Assembly: GCA_030530095.1 (NCBI GenBank)
Contig: JAUMVO010000002.1
Span: forward strand, 62,001 to 126,000
Direction: 5' to 3'
DNA: 64,000 nucleotides
Origin: Clostridiaceae bacterium
GTDB lineage: Bacteria > Bacillota > Clostridia > Oscillospirales > Acutalibacteraceae
In this document: positions 33,819 through 43,777 of the stretch, piece after piece
How the letters are laid out: every line of letters starts with the position of its first letter
How positions within the stretch are numbered: the stretch's first letter is position 1
Made by a program: the position numbers and the translations under genes
Notes under the pieces: model-generated
The model's input: only the letters and a program-made list of their open reading frames with translations
Told to the model about the DNA's origin: nothing
The model's database searches: none

Positions 33819-34781
33819 TTATAAACCTAACTGTTTACGGCACTCGTCGATAATCTTGATAACTCCGAGTATCGTTTCCTTACGTACGAAGCTGCTGGTA
33901 ATTCTGTTATCGCGGATTTCGTCGGCAACAAGGTCAAATACGTTCATAACCGACGGAAAATTGCCCGAACTGTCGCGTTTCACAGGCGTAATCAACTTAG
34001 CTTTAATTGTGGAATTGAACAGCGGGATAACTATCATGCCCTTGGTACCGGTGATTGTGGCGTTCTCTCTGCCGGTATAGTTGGAAACGGAAAGATGAAC
34101 CGTGCACTCAACGCCGTCCTTATACGTGGTGACAATCGTTTCCTCGGTATCGACGCCTTCCTCGTTCACCTTACCCTCACATTTGATTGTCTCGGGCTCG
34201 CCGAGTATGTTATAACAGCAGGAAAGCGGAACCGTGCCGACCTCAAAGAGCGTACCGCCGCCAAGCTCCTTGCTCATGCAAAGCGGAGCCTGATAGAATC
34301 TCGAGTTCCTGAATGTAAAACGAAGGTCAACTTTCTTGACATCACCGATATCGCCGTTATCAATCCACTCGACAACCTTCTTGGCAACACTGTTGAAAAG
34401 CACCCAGACAGCCTCGGTCAGATAAACGCCGTTCTGCTCAGCAAGCTCAAAAAGTTCACACGCCTGCTCATAGGAAATCGCAACGGGCTTTTCGCACAGT
34501 ACGGGTTTTTTAAGCTCAATGCACTTTTTGGCAATCTCGTAATGAGTGCTGTTCGGCGTGGAAATATAAACCGCGTCAACGCCGTCTGCGTTTACGGCTT
34601 CCTCGATAGTATCGTAAACCTTGCCGCCGTACCAAACCGACAGACTCTTGGCATCGGATTTTTCGTCGGCATAGAGAGAAACAATCTTATGCGAACGGCC
34701 GCGTATAAGCGCCATCTCGCCCGCAACTGTTCTCGCCATAGGTCCCGCACCTATAAAACACCAGTTAAAAGTATCAGCCAC
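33819..34781 (-). CDS. Gfo/Idh/MocA-family oxidoreductase
   Basis: The 320-residue protein has the N-terminal Rossmann motif FIGAGPMA and the family signature CEKPVA near 97, whose Lys is catalytic, followed by the alpha/beta substrate domain. Such enzymes oxidise or reduce sugars and inositols with NAD(P). The substrate is unknown. Translation starts at GTG with GGGTGA upstream. It lies 41 bases downstream of the dCMP deaminase gene on the same strand and could share its transcript. Confidence 0.88.
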   Translation of the reverse strand: MADTFNWCFIGAGPMARTVAGEMALIRGRSHKIVSLYADEKSDAKSLSVWYGGKVYDTIEEAVNADGVDAVYISTPNSTHYEIAKKCIELKKPVLCEKPVAISYEQACELFELAEQNGVYLTEAVWVLFNSVAKKVVEWIDNGDIGDVKKVDLRFTFRNSRFYQAPLCMSKELGGGTLFEVGTVPLSCCYNILGEPETIKCEGKVNEEGVDTEETIVTTYKDGVECTVHLSVSNYTGRENATITGTKGMIVIPLFNSTIKAKLITPVKRDSSGNFPSVMNVFDLVADEIRDNRITSSFVRKETILGVIKIIDECRKQLGL

Positions 34782-34822
34782 TTATTTCACCCTTTTCTCT
34801 AAAAACAACAAAATGTTAAAAA

Positions 34823-35308
34823 TCAATAGCCGAAGCTGCCGTCGAGAGAATCGTCGTTCTCAATCCATCTCTTGACATTGACGATTCTGTACTCGTCTTT
34901 ATCGTCTCTGATTATAACGTGCTCTATACCCGAGTTTATGACAAGACGCTTGCACATAGAACAGCAATTTGCGTCCTCAACATAGCTGCCGTCGGGATTT
35001 AAGCCTACAAGGTACATGGTACCGCCCATCATATCGTTACGCGAAGCGGCGATAATAGCGTTGGCCTCAGCGTGAACACTTCTGCAAAGCTCATATCTCT
35101 CGCCTCTCGGAATATTCATCTCGTCACGGATGCATCTGCCGAGGTCGCAGCAGTTTTTCCTGCCTCTCGGAGCGCCCGAATAACCGGTTGAAATAACCTG
35201 GTCGTTATTCACCACTACCGCACCGTAATATCTGCGAAGGCAGGTGCTTCTGTGCGCAACCGCCTCGGCAAGGTCAAGGTAGTAGTTAATTTTATCTCGT
35301 CTGTCCAT
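34823..35308 (-). CDS. Deoxycytidylate (dCMP) deaminase
   Basis: The 161-residue protein (ATG at 35308; the longer reading to 35368 crosses the promoter region) has the zinc site of cytidine deaminases: HAE at 79-81 with the proton-shuttling Glu, and C116/C119 in CCSMC. An extra Cys/His-rich insert (KNCCDLGRC) matches the ComEB/dCMP deaminase family, in which it binds a second zinc. It turns dCMP into dUMP for thymidylate synthesis. It is divergent from trmB. Confidence 0.9.
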   Translation of the reverse strand: MDRRDKINYYLDLAEAVAHRSTCLRRYYGAVVVNNDQVISTGYSGAPRGRKNCCDLGRCIRDEMNIPRGERYELCRSVHAEANAIIAASRNDMMGGTMYLVGLNPDGSYVEDANCCSMCKRLVINSGIEHVIIRDDKDEYRIVNVKRWIENDDSLDGSFGY

Positions 35309-35399
35309 TTCCAACACCCCACAATAATAGTTATAGTATATTTTATCATATAAAATATGTTCCTTCAACTAAATATACCGAAAATAATAAACAAAATAA

Positions 35400-35428
35400 T
35401 TGCACTTCTTTTGTGTATATGGTATTAT
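35400..35428 (+). promoter_or_regulatory. Predicted promoter of trmB
   Basis: TTGCAC (35400-35405), 17-base spacer, TATTAT (35423-35428), 15 bases before the start codon. Confidence 0.65.
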
Positions 35429-35443
35429 ACCTAAGGTGATTTT

Positions 35444-36115
35444 ATGAGACTTCGCAAACTGAGAAATTTTGAAAAGCGGCACGACAGAGTTGAGGCGATG
35501 CGCATCCCCTGCCGTATTCCCGACTTTAATTTAAGCGATACAGACAGTTATTACGAGCCGATTGATTTCAAGGCAGTTTTCGGTAACGGTAATCCGCTTG
35601 TTCTTGAAATAGGCTGCGGCAAAGGTCAGTTCGCAGTCGAATACGCAAAGCGCAATCCCGACAGGAACATAGTCGGCGTTGAATGCGCGCCCGGTGTGCT
35701 TGTAAAAGCGTGTGAAAAGGCGCTCAACGAAGGCGTTGAAAATGTTCGCTTTCTTGAATTAAAGGCGGAGTATCTGCCTATATTCATTGAGAAAAACAGC
35801 GTGTGCGAGATTTACCTCAATTTCAGCACGCCTTTCCCGAAAGCACGGCACGAAAAGCACAGACTGACAAGCAAGGAATTCCTTACAATTTATAAAAAGC
35901 TGATGACCCCCGACGCGTTTATAGCGCAAAAAACGGACAACGAAGCGTTCTTTGACTTTTCGGTTGAGTCGTTTATACAAAACGGTTTCGAGCTCTCAGA
36001 AGTTACAAGGGATTTACACAACAGCGGCTTTGAAGGTAATATCGTAACCGAATATGAGGAACGTTTTGTCTCAATGGGTTTACCGATATACAGATTGGTA
36101 GCAAGACTGAAATAA
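35444..36115 (+). CDS. trmB: tRNA (guanine-N7)-methyltransferase
   Basis: The 223-residue protein starts MRLRKLRNF and has the SAM-binding LEIGCGKGQF near 50-59, the VGVECAPGV strand, and the family motif YLNFSTPFPKARHEKHRL near 126-143, a variant of NFSDPWPKxRHxKRRL. It methylates G46 of tRNAs. The Asp of the usual SDPWP motif is a Thr here (FSTPFP). AAGGTGA precedes the ATG. It is convergent with uvrA. Confidence 0.93.
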   Translation: MRLRKLRNFEKRHDRVEAMRIPCRIPDFNLSDTDSYYEPIDFKAVFGNGNPLVLEIGCGKGQFAVEYAKRNPDRNIVGVECAPGVLVKACEKALNEGVENVRFLELKAEYLPIFIEKNSVCEIYLNFSTPFPKARHEKHRLTSKEFLTIYKKLMTPDAFIAQKTDNEAFFDFSVESFIQNGFELSEVTRDLHNSGFEGNIVTEYEERFVSMGLPIYRLVARLK

Positions 36116-36120
36116 AAAGC

Positions 36121-36149
36121 AAAAGCGAGTGAACACGTCACTCGCTTTT
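36121..36149. terminator. Bidirectional terminator between trmB and uvrA
   Basis: 12-bp stem AAAAGCGAGTGA/TCACTCGCTTTT with a 5-base loop, between two convergent genes. Confidence 0.88.
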
Positions 36150-36151
36150 AA

Positions 36152-38977
36152 TTATTTCAGAATCTTTTTGAGGAACTGCCCCGTGTAGGATTTGGCACAT
36201 TTCGCGACCTCCTCTGGAGTGCCGCAAACAACGATTTTACCGCCCTTGTCCCCTCCCTCGGGGCCGAGGTCGATAATGTAATCGGCAACCTTGATTACGT
36301 CAAGATTGTGTTCGATAACCACAACCGTATTTCCGTTATCGACAAGGCGCTGCAACACGCCTATAAGCTTGTGCACGTCGGCGGTATGAAGTCCCGTGGT
36401 AGGCTCGTCGAGTATATAAATTGTCTTGCCCGTAGCTACCTTTGAAAGCTCGGTCGAGAGCTTAACTCTCTGCGCTTCGCCGCCCGAAAGAGTCGTTGCG
36501 GGCTGACCGATTTTTATATATCCGAGACCGACGTCGTAAAGTGTCTGCAGCTTGCGGTAAATCTTTTTCTGGTTTTTGAAAAATTCAAGTCCTTCCTCAA
36601 CCGTCATTTCAAGGACATCGTAAATTGACTTGCCCTTGTACTTAACTTCCAGCGTTTCGCGGTTGTATCTCGCGCCCTTGCAGACCTCGCAGGGCACGTA
36701 AATATCGGGCAGGAAGTGCATTTCGATCTTGTTTATTCCGTCGCCCTGACACGCCTCACAGCGGCCGCCCTTGACGTTGAACGAGAAGCGCGATGCCGTA
36801 TAGCCGCGCATTTTCGCCTCGGCAGTCGAAGCGTAAAGCTCGCGTATATCGTTGAACACACCCGTATAGGTTGCAGGATTTGAACGCGGCGTTCTGCCTA
36901 TCGGCGACTGATCAATGTCAATTACCTTGTCAAGATTATCAATGCCGTCAATACACTCATGCTTGCCTACGGCTTTTTTGGCTCCGTTAAGCTCATTGGC
37001 AAGCTTTTTATACAGAATTTCATTTACGAGTGAGGATTTTCCCGAGCCCGAAACGCCGGTAACGCAGATAAACTGACCGAGCGGAAATTCAACATCTATC
37101 TTTTTGAGATTATTCTCGGCAGCTCCTTTGACAACCAGTGATTTCCCGTTTGATTTTCTTCTTTGCTCGGGTATTTCAATTTTACGCTTGCCCGAAAGAT
37201 ACTGACCGGTAAGCGAATCTTTGCATTTTATAAGGCCGTCGACCTTACCGCTGTAAACCACTTCGCCGCCGTGAATACCCGCGCCGGGACCTATGTCAAC
37301 GACATAATCGGCAGAACGGATGGTATCCTCGTCATGCTCGACTACTATCAGAGTATTTCCTATATCTCGAAGGTTTTTCAGCGTGTCGATAAGCTTGTTG
37401 TTATCGCGCTGATGAAGGCCTATACTCGGCTCGTCAAGAATATAAAGCACACCCATAAGCGACGAGCCTATCTGAGTGGCAAGTCTTATACGCTGACTTT
37501 CACCGCCCGAAAGCGTGCCCGCCGCACGGGAAAGAGTCAGGTAATCAAGTCCGACGCTTTCAAGGAAGGACAGCCTCTGCTTTATTTCCTTGAGTATCTG
37601 CTCGGCTATCATATTCTGCCGCTTTGTAAGCTTCAGAGAGTCGATAAACTTAATCGCCTTGCTAATCGACATATCGGTAAATTCAATTATATTCAGCCCG
37701 CCAACGGTTACGGCAAGGGCTGATTTTTTAAGCCTCTGACCGTTACATTCGGGACAGTTGCACTCGTCCATAACCTGAGTAATCTCATAGCGGGACCACT
37801 CGCTTGTCGTTTCGTCATAACGGCGCTGAAGATTATTTACAACTCCCTCGAAATCCGTATTGTAAGTGCCGCTTCCGTAAGCGTTTGTACGCGTCATTTT
37901 GATTTTCTTTCCGTCCGTGCCGTAAAGAATGACATTCAGCTGCTTTGCGGTTAAATCCTTAATCGGCGTATCGAGCGAAAATCCGTATTCGTCGGCAAGC
38001 GCCTGATAGTACATCTGCGCTATCGTACCGCCGTCAGCATTCGACCAGCCCGAAGCGTTGATTGCGCCCTGTCTTATCGACAGATTTTTGTTAGGTATAA
38101 CAAGGTCGGGATTGATACGCATAAATACGCCAAGTCCCGTACATTTGGGACAAGCGCCGTACGGATTGTTGAACGAGAATGCGCGCGGGCTCATTTCCTC
38201 TATAGTCGTTCCGTGCTCGGGACAGACGAAATTCTGAGAGAAGAGCATCTCCTCGCCGCCGATAACGTCAACTATCAGCGTACCGCCAGACAGATTGCAC
38301 GCCGTATCGACAGAATCCGCAAGTCGCGAGCGTATGTCGCTGTTTATAACAAGACGGTCAACAATAATCTCAATATTGTGCTTGATGTTCTTGTCGAGTT
38401 TGATTTCCTCTGACAGGTCGTACAGATTGCCGTCAACGCGCGCTCTGACGTAGCCGGATTTACGGGCGGCGTCGAATTCCTTGACGTGTTCGCCCTTACG
38501 TCCGCGTACTACGGGCGCGAGTATCTGTATTTTAGTGCCCTCGTCGAGCTTCAGCACACTGTCAACTATTGAGTCAACGGTCTGCATTGAAATCTCCCTG
38601 CCGCAAATCGGACAGTGCGGAGTACCGATACGCGCATAAAGAAGACGCAAATAGTCGTAAATCTCGGTAACCGTACCGACGGTCGAACGCGGGTTTTTCG
38701 ACGTCGTTTTCTGGTCGATTGAAATAGCGGGAGATAAGCCCTCGATATAGTCAACATTGGGCTTTTCCATCTGACCTAAAAACTGACGCGCGTAGCTTGA
38801 CAGCGACTCGACGTATCTGCGCTGTCCCTCCGCATATATCGTGTCGAAGGCAAGCGAAGACTTGCCCGAACCCGAAAGGCCCGTAAAAACGACAAGCGAA
38901 TCGCGGGGTATCTCTACGTCAATATTCTTCAGATTGTGTTCTTTTGCGCCTTTTACAATCAGCTTTTTGTTCTGCAA
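36152..38977 (-). CDS. uvrA: Excinuclease ABC subunit A
   Basis: The 941-residue protein has the two ABC ATPase halves of UvrA (GLSGSGKSS near 34 and GVSGSGKSS in the second half), two LSGGE signatures, and zinc-binding CxxC pairs ([20 protein letters not shown] and CEVCKG). It finds bulky DNA damage and loads UvrB. Translation starts at TTG, with GGAAGG upstream inside the end of uvrB; only two bases separate the genes, so they are coupled. Confidence 0.97.
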   Translation of the reverse strand: MQNKKLIVKGAKEHNLKNIDVEIPRDSLVVFTGLSGSGKSSLAFDTIYAEGQRRYVESLSSYARQFLGQMEKPNVDYIEGLSPAISIDQKTTSKNPRSTVGTVTEIYDYLRLLYARIGTPHCPICGREISMQTVDSIVDSVLKLDEGTKIQILAPVVRGRKGEHVKEFDAARKSGYVRARVDGNLYDLSEEIKLDKNIKHNIEIIVDRLVINSDIRSRLADSVDTACNLSGGTLIVDVIGGEEMLFSQNFVCPEHGTTIEEMSPRAFSFNNPYGACPKCTGLGVFMRINPDLVIPNKNLSIRQGAINASGWSNADGGTIAQMYYQALADEYGFSLDTPIKDLTAKQLNVILYGTDGKKIKMTRTNAYGSGTYNTDFEGVVNNLQRRYDETTSEWSRYEITQVMDECNCPECNGQRLKKSALAVTVGGLNIIEFTDMSISKAIKFIDSLKLTKRQNMIAEQILKEIKQRLSFLESVGLDYLTLSRAAGTLSGGESQRIRLATQIGSSLMGVLYILDEPSIGLHQRDNNKLIDTLKNLRDIGNTLIVVEHDEDTIRSADYVVDIGPGAGIHGGEVVYSGKVDGLIKCKDSLTGQYLSGKRKIEIPEQRRKSNGKSLVVKGAAENNLKKIDVEFPLGQFICVTGVSGSGKSSLVNEILYKKLANELNGAKKAVGKHECIDGIDNLDKVIDIDQSPIGRTPRSNPATYTGVFNDIRELYASTAEAKMRGYTASRFSFNVKGGRCEACQGDGINKIEMHFLPDIYVPCEVCKGARYNRETLEVKYKGKSIYDVLEMTVEEGLEFFKNQKKIYRKLQTLYDVGLGYIKIGQPATTLSGGEAQRVKLSTELSKVATGKTIYILDEPTTGLHTADVHKLIGVLQRLVDNGNTVVVIEHNLDVIKVADYIIDLGPEGGDKGGKIVVCGTPEEVAKCAKSYTGQFLKKILK

Positions 38978-38979
38978 GC

Positions 38980-40935
38980 TTATTTACCTTCCTTTAATTT
39001 CTGTATCTTATCGCGTAGCATAGCCGCGTGTTCAAATTCAAGTATCTTAGCCGCCGCCTTCATCTCGGCAGTGAGCTCGGCAATCAGTTTTTCTCTCTCA
39101 GCCCTGCTCATACGCTTACCGTCGGCGTTGCGGTGAGTGCTTGAAATCTCAAGTATATCGCGCACGCCCTTGACGATAGTTTTCGGTACTATGCCGTGCT
39201 CCTCGTTATACTTTATCTGTATCTCACGTCTGCGGTAGGTTTCGCTAATTGCCCTCTCCATTGAAGGCGTAACCGTATCGGCGTACATAATTACCTCGCC
39301 GCCCGCATTTCTCGCAGCTCTGCCCACAGTCTGAATAAGCGAGGTTTCGCTTCGAAGGAAGCCTTCCTTGTCGGCGTCAAGTATCGCTATAAGCGACACC
39401 TCGGGTATATCAAGACCTTCTCTGAGAAGGTTGATTCCCACAAGCACATCAAACTCGCCCAGACGCAGATCGCGGATTATCTCCATTCGCTCAATGGTGT
39501 CAATGTCGTAGTGCATATATTTGACCTTGATGCCGTTAGACTGCAGAAACTCCGTCAGGTCCTCCGCCATCTTTTTGGTAAGAGTGGTTACAAGCACGCG
39601 CTCCTTGCGCTCAATTCTTGTATTGATTTCGGAAATAAGATCCTCAATCTGTCCGTCGGTCGGCTTAACCGTTATCTCGGGATCAAGCAATCCCGTAGGT
39701 CTGATAAGCTGCTCGACGACCTGCTCGCTCTTTTCGCGTTCAAAGTCGCCGGGCGTAGCGCTGACAAAGATTTTTTGCCCTATTCTCTCGTAGAACTCGT
39801 CAAACCTCAGCGGACGGTTGTCAAACGCCGAAGGAAGTCTGAAGCCGAAATCGACAAGCGCTTCCTTTCTGGAGCGGTCGCCGCCGTACATACCGCGGAC
39901 CTGCGGCAGGGTTACGTGGGACTCGTCAACAAACAGCAGAAAATCGTCGGGGAAGAAGTTGAGAAGCGTAAACGGAGCACAACCCGGCTCACGTCCCGCC
40001 ATAACGCGCGAATAGTTTTCAATGCCCTTACAGAAGCCCGTCTCGCGCAGCATTTCCATATCGTATTCGGTGCGTTGACGAATTCTCTGCGCCTCTATCA
40101 GTTTACCCTGAGACTCAAAGAACTTAACGCGCTCTTCCATTTCGGCAAGTATCTCGGCAATAGCCCTTTCAAGTCTGTCGGGTGAAACAACATAGTGCGA
40201 CGCGGGATAAATTGCGACGTGGGAAACCACGTTCTTAACCTGACCCGTAAGCGCATTAATCTCGGAAATACGGTCAATTTCATCGCCGAAGAATTCAACC
40301 CTTATTGCGTTTTCATTTGAATAAACGGGAAAGATTTCAACGGTATCTCCCCTTACGCGGAATTTGTTGCGGATGAAATTGATATCGTTTCTCTCGTACT
40401 GAATTTCAACGAGCTTTCTGATAAGCTCGTCTCTCGGCTTCGTCATGCCTTGACGAAGCGATATAATCATATTCTTATAGTCGATCGGGTTACCGAGGGT
40501 GTATATACACGAAACGCTCGAAACGACTATTACGTCACGTCTTTCGACCAGTGCAGATGTAGCGGAATGGCGAAGCTTATCAATCTCGTCGTTAATAGCC
40601 GAATCCTTCTCGATATAGGTGTCGGTGTTGGGAATATAAGCCTCGGGCTGATAGTAATCGTAATATGAAACGAAATACTCAACCGCATTATCGGGGAAGA
40701 ACTCCTTGAACTCCGAGCAAAGCTGCGCGGCAAGCGTTTTGTTATGCGCAAGGACAAGCGTGGGACGGTTAAGGCGCGCGATAACATTGGCCATAGTGAA
40801 CGTCTTGCCCGAGCCGGTAACGCCGAGCAGTGTTTGTTCATTATAGCCTTTGTTCACGCCTTCAACAAGCTTTTCAATTGCCTGCGGCTGATCGCCGGTA
40901 GGTTTGAAATTCGACACAAGCTTGAATTTGTCCAT
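38980..40935 (-). CDS. uvrB: Excinuclease ABC subunit B
   Basis: The 651-residue protein has the UvrB layout: Walker A GVTGSGKT near 38, the DNA-gripping beta-hairpin with [10 protein letters not shown] near 92, helicase motifs including DESH and QTVGRAARN, and the C-terminal UvrB/UvrC coiled coil ([21 protein letters not shown]). It verifies damage after UvrA and recruits UvrC. It lies between radC and uvrA on one transcript. AAGGAG precedes the ATG. No LexA box is visible upstream of radC or uvrB. Confidence 0.97.
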   Translation of the reverse strand: MDKFKLVSNFKPTGDQPQAIEKLVEGVNKGYNEQTLLGVTGSGKTFTMANVIARLNRPTLVLAHNKTLAAQLCSEFKEFFPDNAVEYFVSYYDYYQPEAYIPNTDTYIEKDSAINDEIDKLRHSATSALVERRDVIVVSSVSCIYTLGNPIDYKNMIISLRQGMTKPRDELIRKLVEIQYERNDINFIRNKFRVRGDTVEIFPVYSNENAIRVEFFGDEIDRISEINALTGQVKNVVSHVAIYPASHYVVSPDRLERAIAEILAEMEERVKFFESQGKLIEAQRIRQRTEYDMEMLRETGFCKGIENYSRVMAGREPGCAPFTLLNFFPDDFLLFVDESHVTLPQVRGMYGGDRSRKEALVDFGFRLPSAFDNRPLRFDEFYERIGQKIFVSATPGDFEREKSEQVVEQLIRPTGLLDPEITVKPTDGQIEDLISEINTRIERKERVLVTTLTKKMAEDLTEFLQSNGIKVKYMHYDIDTIERMEIIRDLRLGEFDVLVGINLLREGLDIPEVSLIAILDADKEGFLRSETSLIQTVGRAARNAGGEVIMYADTVTPSMERAISETYRRREIQIKYNEEHGIVPKTIVKGVRDILEISSTHRNADGKRMSRAEREKLIAELTAEMKAAAKILEFEHAAMLRDKIQKLKEGK

Positions 40936-40944
40936 TTGTTCTCC

Positions 40945-41655
40945 TTATTCGAAATAATATCTGCACTTTTTATGCTTTGTCATTGAATAGTATTCCGTGC
41001 CTGCAACGATAATGCTGTCGCAAAGATGAATCGACACCGAGCGAAGCTTTACGCTCATAACCCTGACGGCTTCTATGTCGTTGGCGGAAGGTGCCGCGAC
41101 GCCCGAGGGATGGTTGTGCGCGATAATTACCTTGTTTGAGTTGCAGTTGACGGCTGTAGTGATAATCCTTTTGAGGTCTATATCAATGGAATCGAGGTCG
41201 CCCTTGCTGATGACAACAGTGTTCTTTACCGTGTTCCTGCTGTCGAGAAAAGCCGCCATAAGAACCTCTTTAGACTGGTTGATAAGCAGCGGCAGGAAGT
41301 ACTTGCCCGCGTCATCTGAGTTGTTAAGAACAATCTTTTCGCTGTTATACTTGCTCGCAAGATACTTTGAATACATTTCACCTACAAGCTTTATAAGCGA
41401 CGCCGTATTTTCACCGACGCCTTTGACGTTGGTAAGCGCGTCTATCGGCGCGTCCAGAACGCCGTCGAGTGAGCCAAACTCATCTATAAGATTATGAGCC
41501 AGCTCGTTTGTATCTTTCTGAGGTATGGCGTAAAACAGAAGCAGCTCAAGCGCTTCGTGGTCCGCAAAGTTCGCCAGTCCCTCGCCCATAAACCTCGACT
41601 TCATCCGCTGCCTGTGCCCCGAATGAACCGAAGGCTTCTTTTCCTCTTTTTTCAC
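40945..41655 (-). CDS. radC: RadC-like JAMM/MPN-domain protein
   Basis: The 236-residue protein has a helix-hairpin-helix region (LTNVKGVGENTASLIK) and the JAMM metal motif HNHPSG with a downstream Asp (SANDIEAV), and the GEN..E region typical of RadC. It was named for DNA repair but its role is uncertain. It starts at GTG, 10 bases before uvrB on the same strand. A TATAAT-like box lies upstream. Confidence 0.93.
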   Translation of the reverse strand: MKKEEKKPSVHSGHRQRMKSRFMGEGLANFADHEALELLLFYAIPQKDTNELAHNLIDEFGSLDGVLDAPIDALTNVKGVGENTASLIKLVGEMYSKYLASKYNSEKIVLNNSDDAGKYFLPLLINQSKEVLMAAFLDSRNTVKNTVVISKGDLDSIDIDLKRIITTAVNCNSNKVIIAHNHPSGVAAPSANDIEAVRVMSVKLRSVSIHLCDSIIVAGTEYYSMTKHKKCRYYFE

Positions 41656-41721
41656 ACAACCACTTTCCTTAAAAAAGTATCGGAAGTATTATACTATATA
41701 TTCTCAAAAAAGAAAAGAAAA

Positions 41722-41752
41722 AATGTGCTTTTCAAAGATTAAAAAGCACATT
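41722..41752 (-). terminator. Terminator of the metF-DUF5685 operon
   Basis: 11-bp stem AATGTGCTTTT/AAAAGCACATT followed by a T-run on the minus strand, directly after the last gene. Confidence 0.85.
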
Positions 41753-41753
41753 G

Positions 41754-42287
41754 TCATTTGAAAATTCTGTGAAATGCTTTTCGCCACTTGATAAGATAGA
41801 GCTTGATAAGATTTGTCAGCGCGAAATCGTAAATGAGAAAAACAACATTTCCGAGAGCAAGCAGTATGAAAGCCGCCTTTATGCCGTATTTCTCCATTTC
41901 GTCAAACGGAATGTTGAAAACGTAAACCGTGATAAGAAACGCGGCAATCATACTGACGTTAAACACCGCGAATTTCATTACCCACGACAAAGCCACGGGA
42001 AGCTTTTCTTCGAGTATCGCCTTTAGTATCGGGTAATATCCGAAAAACATTATATACATTACCGCCGCTTCCTTGTCGGCAATCAGGAAAATTGACAGCA
42101 GACCGACGGCGGCAAAAACGCCGAACGCCCATTTTTTGTCAATTTCAATCACTATAACCGTCAGCAGTATGCCCGCGGCTGCCGGAAGCGCATATGTCAT
42201 AGACGGAATAACGCTTGTCAGAAACATCAGCACTATTGAAAGAGCCGCAGATATTCCGCCGATGGAAGTTTTAGCCGATTTTTTCAT
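41754..42287 (-). CDS. Membrane protein of unknown function (DUF5685/J-protein operon)
   Basis: The 177-residue protein has about five membrane helices, a short basic start (MKKSAKTS) and a basic end. The GGISAALSIVLMFLTS opening recalls small-molecule ECF-type S components, but I do not recognise a family. It lies 6 bases after the J-like gene with no clear ribosome site, so it probably depends on translation of that gene. It may be the membrane partner of the operon. Confidence 0.7.
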   Translation of the reverse strand: MKKSAKTSIGGISAALSIVLMFLTSVIPSMTYALPAAAGILLTVIVIEIDKKWAFGVFAAVGLLSIFLIADKEAAVMYIMFFGYYPILKAILEEKLPVALSWVMKFAVFNVSMIAAFLITVYVFNIPFDEMEKYGIKAAFILLALGNVVFLIYDFALTNLIKLYLIKWRKAFHRIFK

Positions 42288-42293
42288 TTTATA

Positions 42294-42908
42294 TCAGCAG
42301 CAAGGTAACAAATCTCCGCCCATACATTCACAGCAACAGTCCGCACACATAAGTCCGGTGCAGACGTCGCAAGCTCCGCATGAGCTCGAAGACGAGCCTG
42401 ACTGCCTGTATCCCCCGTTGTAATTCTTATTTAAGCTGTTAAAGGCGTTTGAGTATTCGGTGTTTGTCGGGTCGAGCTGACAAGCCTTGGAGTAGTTGTT
42501 GTATGCCTCGTCAAACCATCCGCGTCTGTGCTGAATCTGTCCTTTGAGATAGTACCACTCCGCATTTCGCATATCCTTCGGAATACCGTCAAGTATCATT
42601 TCGGCGTCGTCAATGCGTCCGCTGTTAATCTGAGCGCGCACATCGCCGTACTGAGAATAAGCGTTATTCTGATTATATGCGTACTCTCTGCCGGACGGCT
42701 GACTCTGATAATAGTTTCCGCTTCTTGAAGACATAATCTCGTCATAGGCCGCGTCAAGCTCAGCCATTTTCTGCTTAGCTATATCCGCAGCCGGACTGCC
42801 CTGATTGAGTTGTTCGTGATATTCCCTGGCAAGGCGGCGATAAGCCTCTTTAATCTCATCGTCACCGGCGCCTTCACCGATATTCAGTACCGAATAAGGA
42901 TTACTCAT
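42294..42908 (-). CDS. J-domain-like/TPR protein with a lost HPD motif and Cys-rich tail
   Basis: Of 204 residues, the first 62 align with a J domain (NPYSVLNIGEGAGDDEIKEAY, then RRLAREYH). The HPD that activates Hsp70 reads HEQ here. The middle (about 90-165) looks like tetratricopeptide helices (AEWYYLKGQIQHRRGWFDEA). The last 28 residues hold ten cysteines (CGACDVC, CADCCCEC, PCC) and could bind metal. The ATG overlaps the end of the DUF5685 gene in ATGAGTAA, so the two are coupled. It likely works as a scaffold rather than a normal Hsp70 co-chaperone. Confidence 0.85.
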   Translation of the reverse strand: MSNPYSVLNIGEGAGDDEIKEAYRRLAREYHEQLNQGSPAADIAKQKMAELDAAYDEIMSSRSGNYYQSQPSGREYAYNQNNAYSQYGDVRAQINSGRIDDAEMILDGIPKDMRNAEWYYLKGQIQHRRGWFDEAYNNYSKACQLDPTNTEYSNAFNSLNKNYNGGYRQSGSSSSSCGACDVCTGLMCADCCCECMGGDLLPCC

Positions 42909-43773
42909 TGTTGCCTTCCTTTGATTTATTAATCAGCCTGTTAAGCTGAGCGTCCGTTCCGTCAAGAACAATATTTCTGAGGATGGACGAATAACAGTTA
43001 AGCTTCAGCGCGTCAAGCGCCGCACCCGCCTCGGCTATGCTCATACGAATTGAGCCGCATATACCGTCACGCGTCTGTGAGTCAACGCCGTTATCAATTT
43101 CATACTTGTTGACAAATACGTTATAAGAGCCGTGCTTTATGTCGTCCTCAAGGTCGTCAAGCGCATCGGACAGATAAACGTATCTGCCTATACAGTAACC
43201 GACGCGGTAAGCGCTCTGCTTATCGGCTTCGTTTTCAAGACCGTAGGCGAATATTTCGCCGAGCGCCTTTGCGGACGGGTCACAAGCTCTGTCGACCGAG
43301 CCGCAGTTTTCGCGTTCAAGCTCTTCCTGCTTTTCAACCGACGCTTTGATAATATCATTAAAATATGAATATTTCTTTACGGCTTTTTTAAATTTCAGTT
43401 TTACATACGGTAATAGCAGTCTGCATCCAATCTTCTTCAAAAAGCCTGAATCGGAGATATTGTCGAGAAGTTTATAATAGAACATTATCACCGACAGAGC
43501 GGCGGCTGTTCTGAGTATTTCGTCCTCGTCAATATAATTGCACTTTTTGAGCGGATTAAACCTGCATACTCCCCTGTGCGCGCAGTCCGGACCGTCCTGA
43601 AACAATGCCTTTCTGAAAAGCACATAAAAGGTTGCGTCGTAGGTTAACAGAGCCTTTGCAAACACTCCGTATTCCTTTCCGAGCGTTTTGCAAAGCGTGC
43701 AGTAAACCGCCTTATAGGTTTCGTATTCCTTGACCTTCAGCTCTTGCTTGTCGGGTTTTACGTAGCCAAACAA
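42901..43773 (-). CDS. DUF5685 family protein
   Basis: I place the start at the TTG at 43773, giving MFGYVKPDKQELKVKEY, the family's usual opening; GAGGTGA lies four bases upstream. The 290-residue protein is all helical. It has Cys clusters (CTLCKTLG near 26 and CAHRGVCRFNPLKKC near 70) and two acidic motifs, DNISD near 103 and LDDLEDD near 208. The spacing and context of these motifs recall the Asp-rich metal sites of squalene/phytoene synthases. This likeness is by eye only. Function is unknown. It sits between metF and the J-like gene. Confidence 0.82.
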   Translation of the reverse strand: MFGYVKPDKQELKVKEYETYKAVYCTLCKTLGKEYGVFAKALLTYDATFYVLFRKALFQDGPDCAHRGVCRFNPLKKCNYIDEDEILRTAAALSVIMFYYKLLDNISDSGFLKKIGCRLLLPYVKLKFKKAVKKYSYFNDIIKASVEKQEELERENCGSVDRACDPSAKALGEIFAYGLENEADKQSAYRVGYCIGRYVYLSDALDDLEDDIKHGSYNVFVNKYEIDNGVDSQTRDGICGSIRMSIAEAGAALDALKLNCYSSILRNIVLDGTDAQLNRLINKSKEGNNE

Positions 43774-43777
43774 GTAA

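Noticed and set aside
36152-41655. SOS control of radC-uvrB-uvrA
   Set aside because: No CGAAC-N4-GTTCG sequence was found upstream of radC, uvrB or uvrA; the only such box seen is at dinB.
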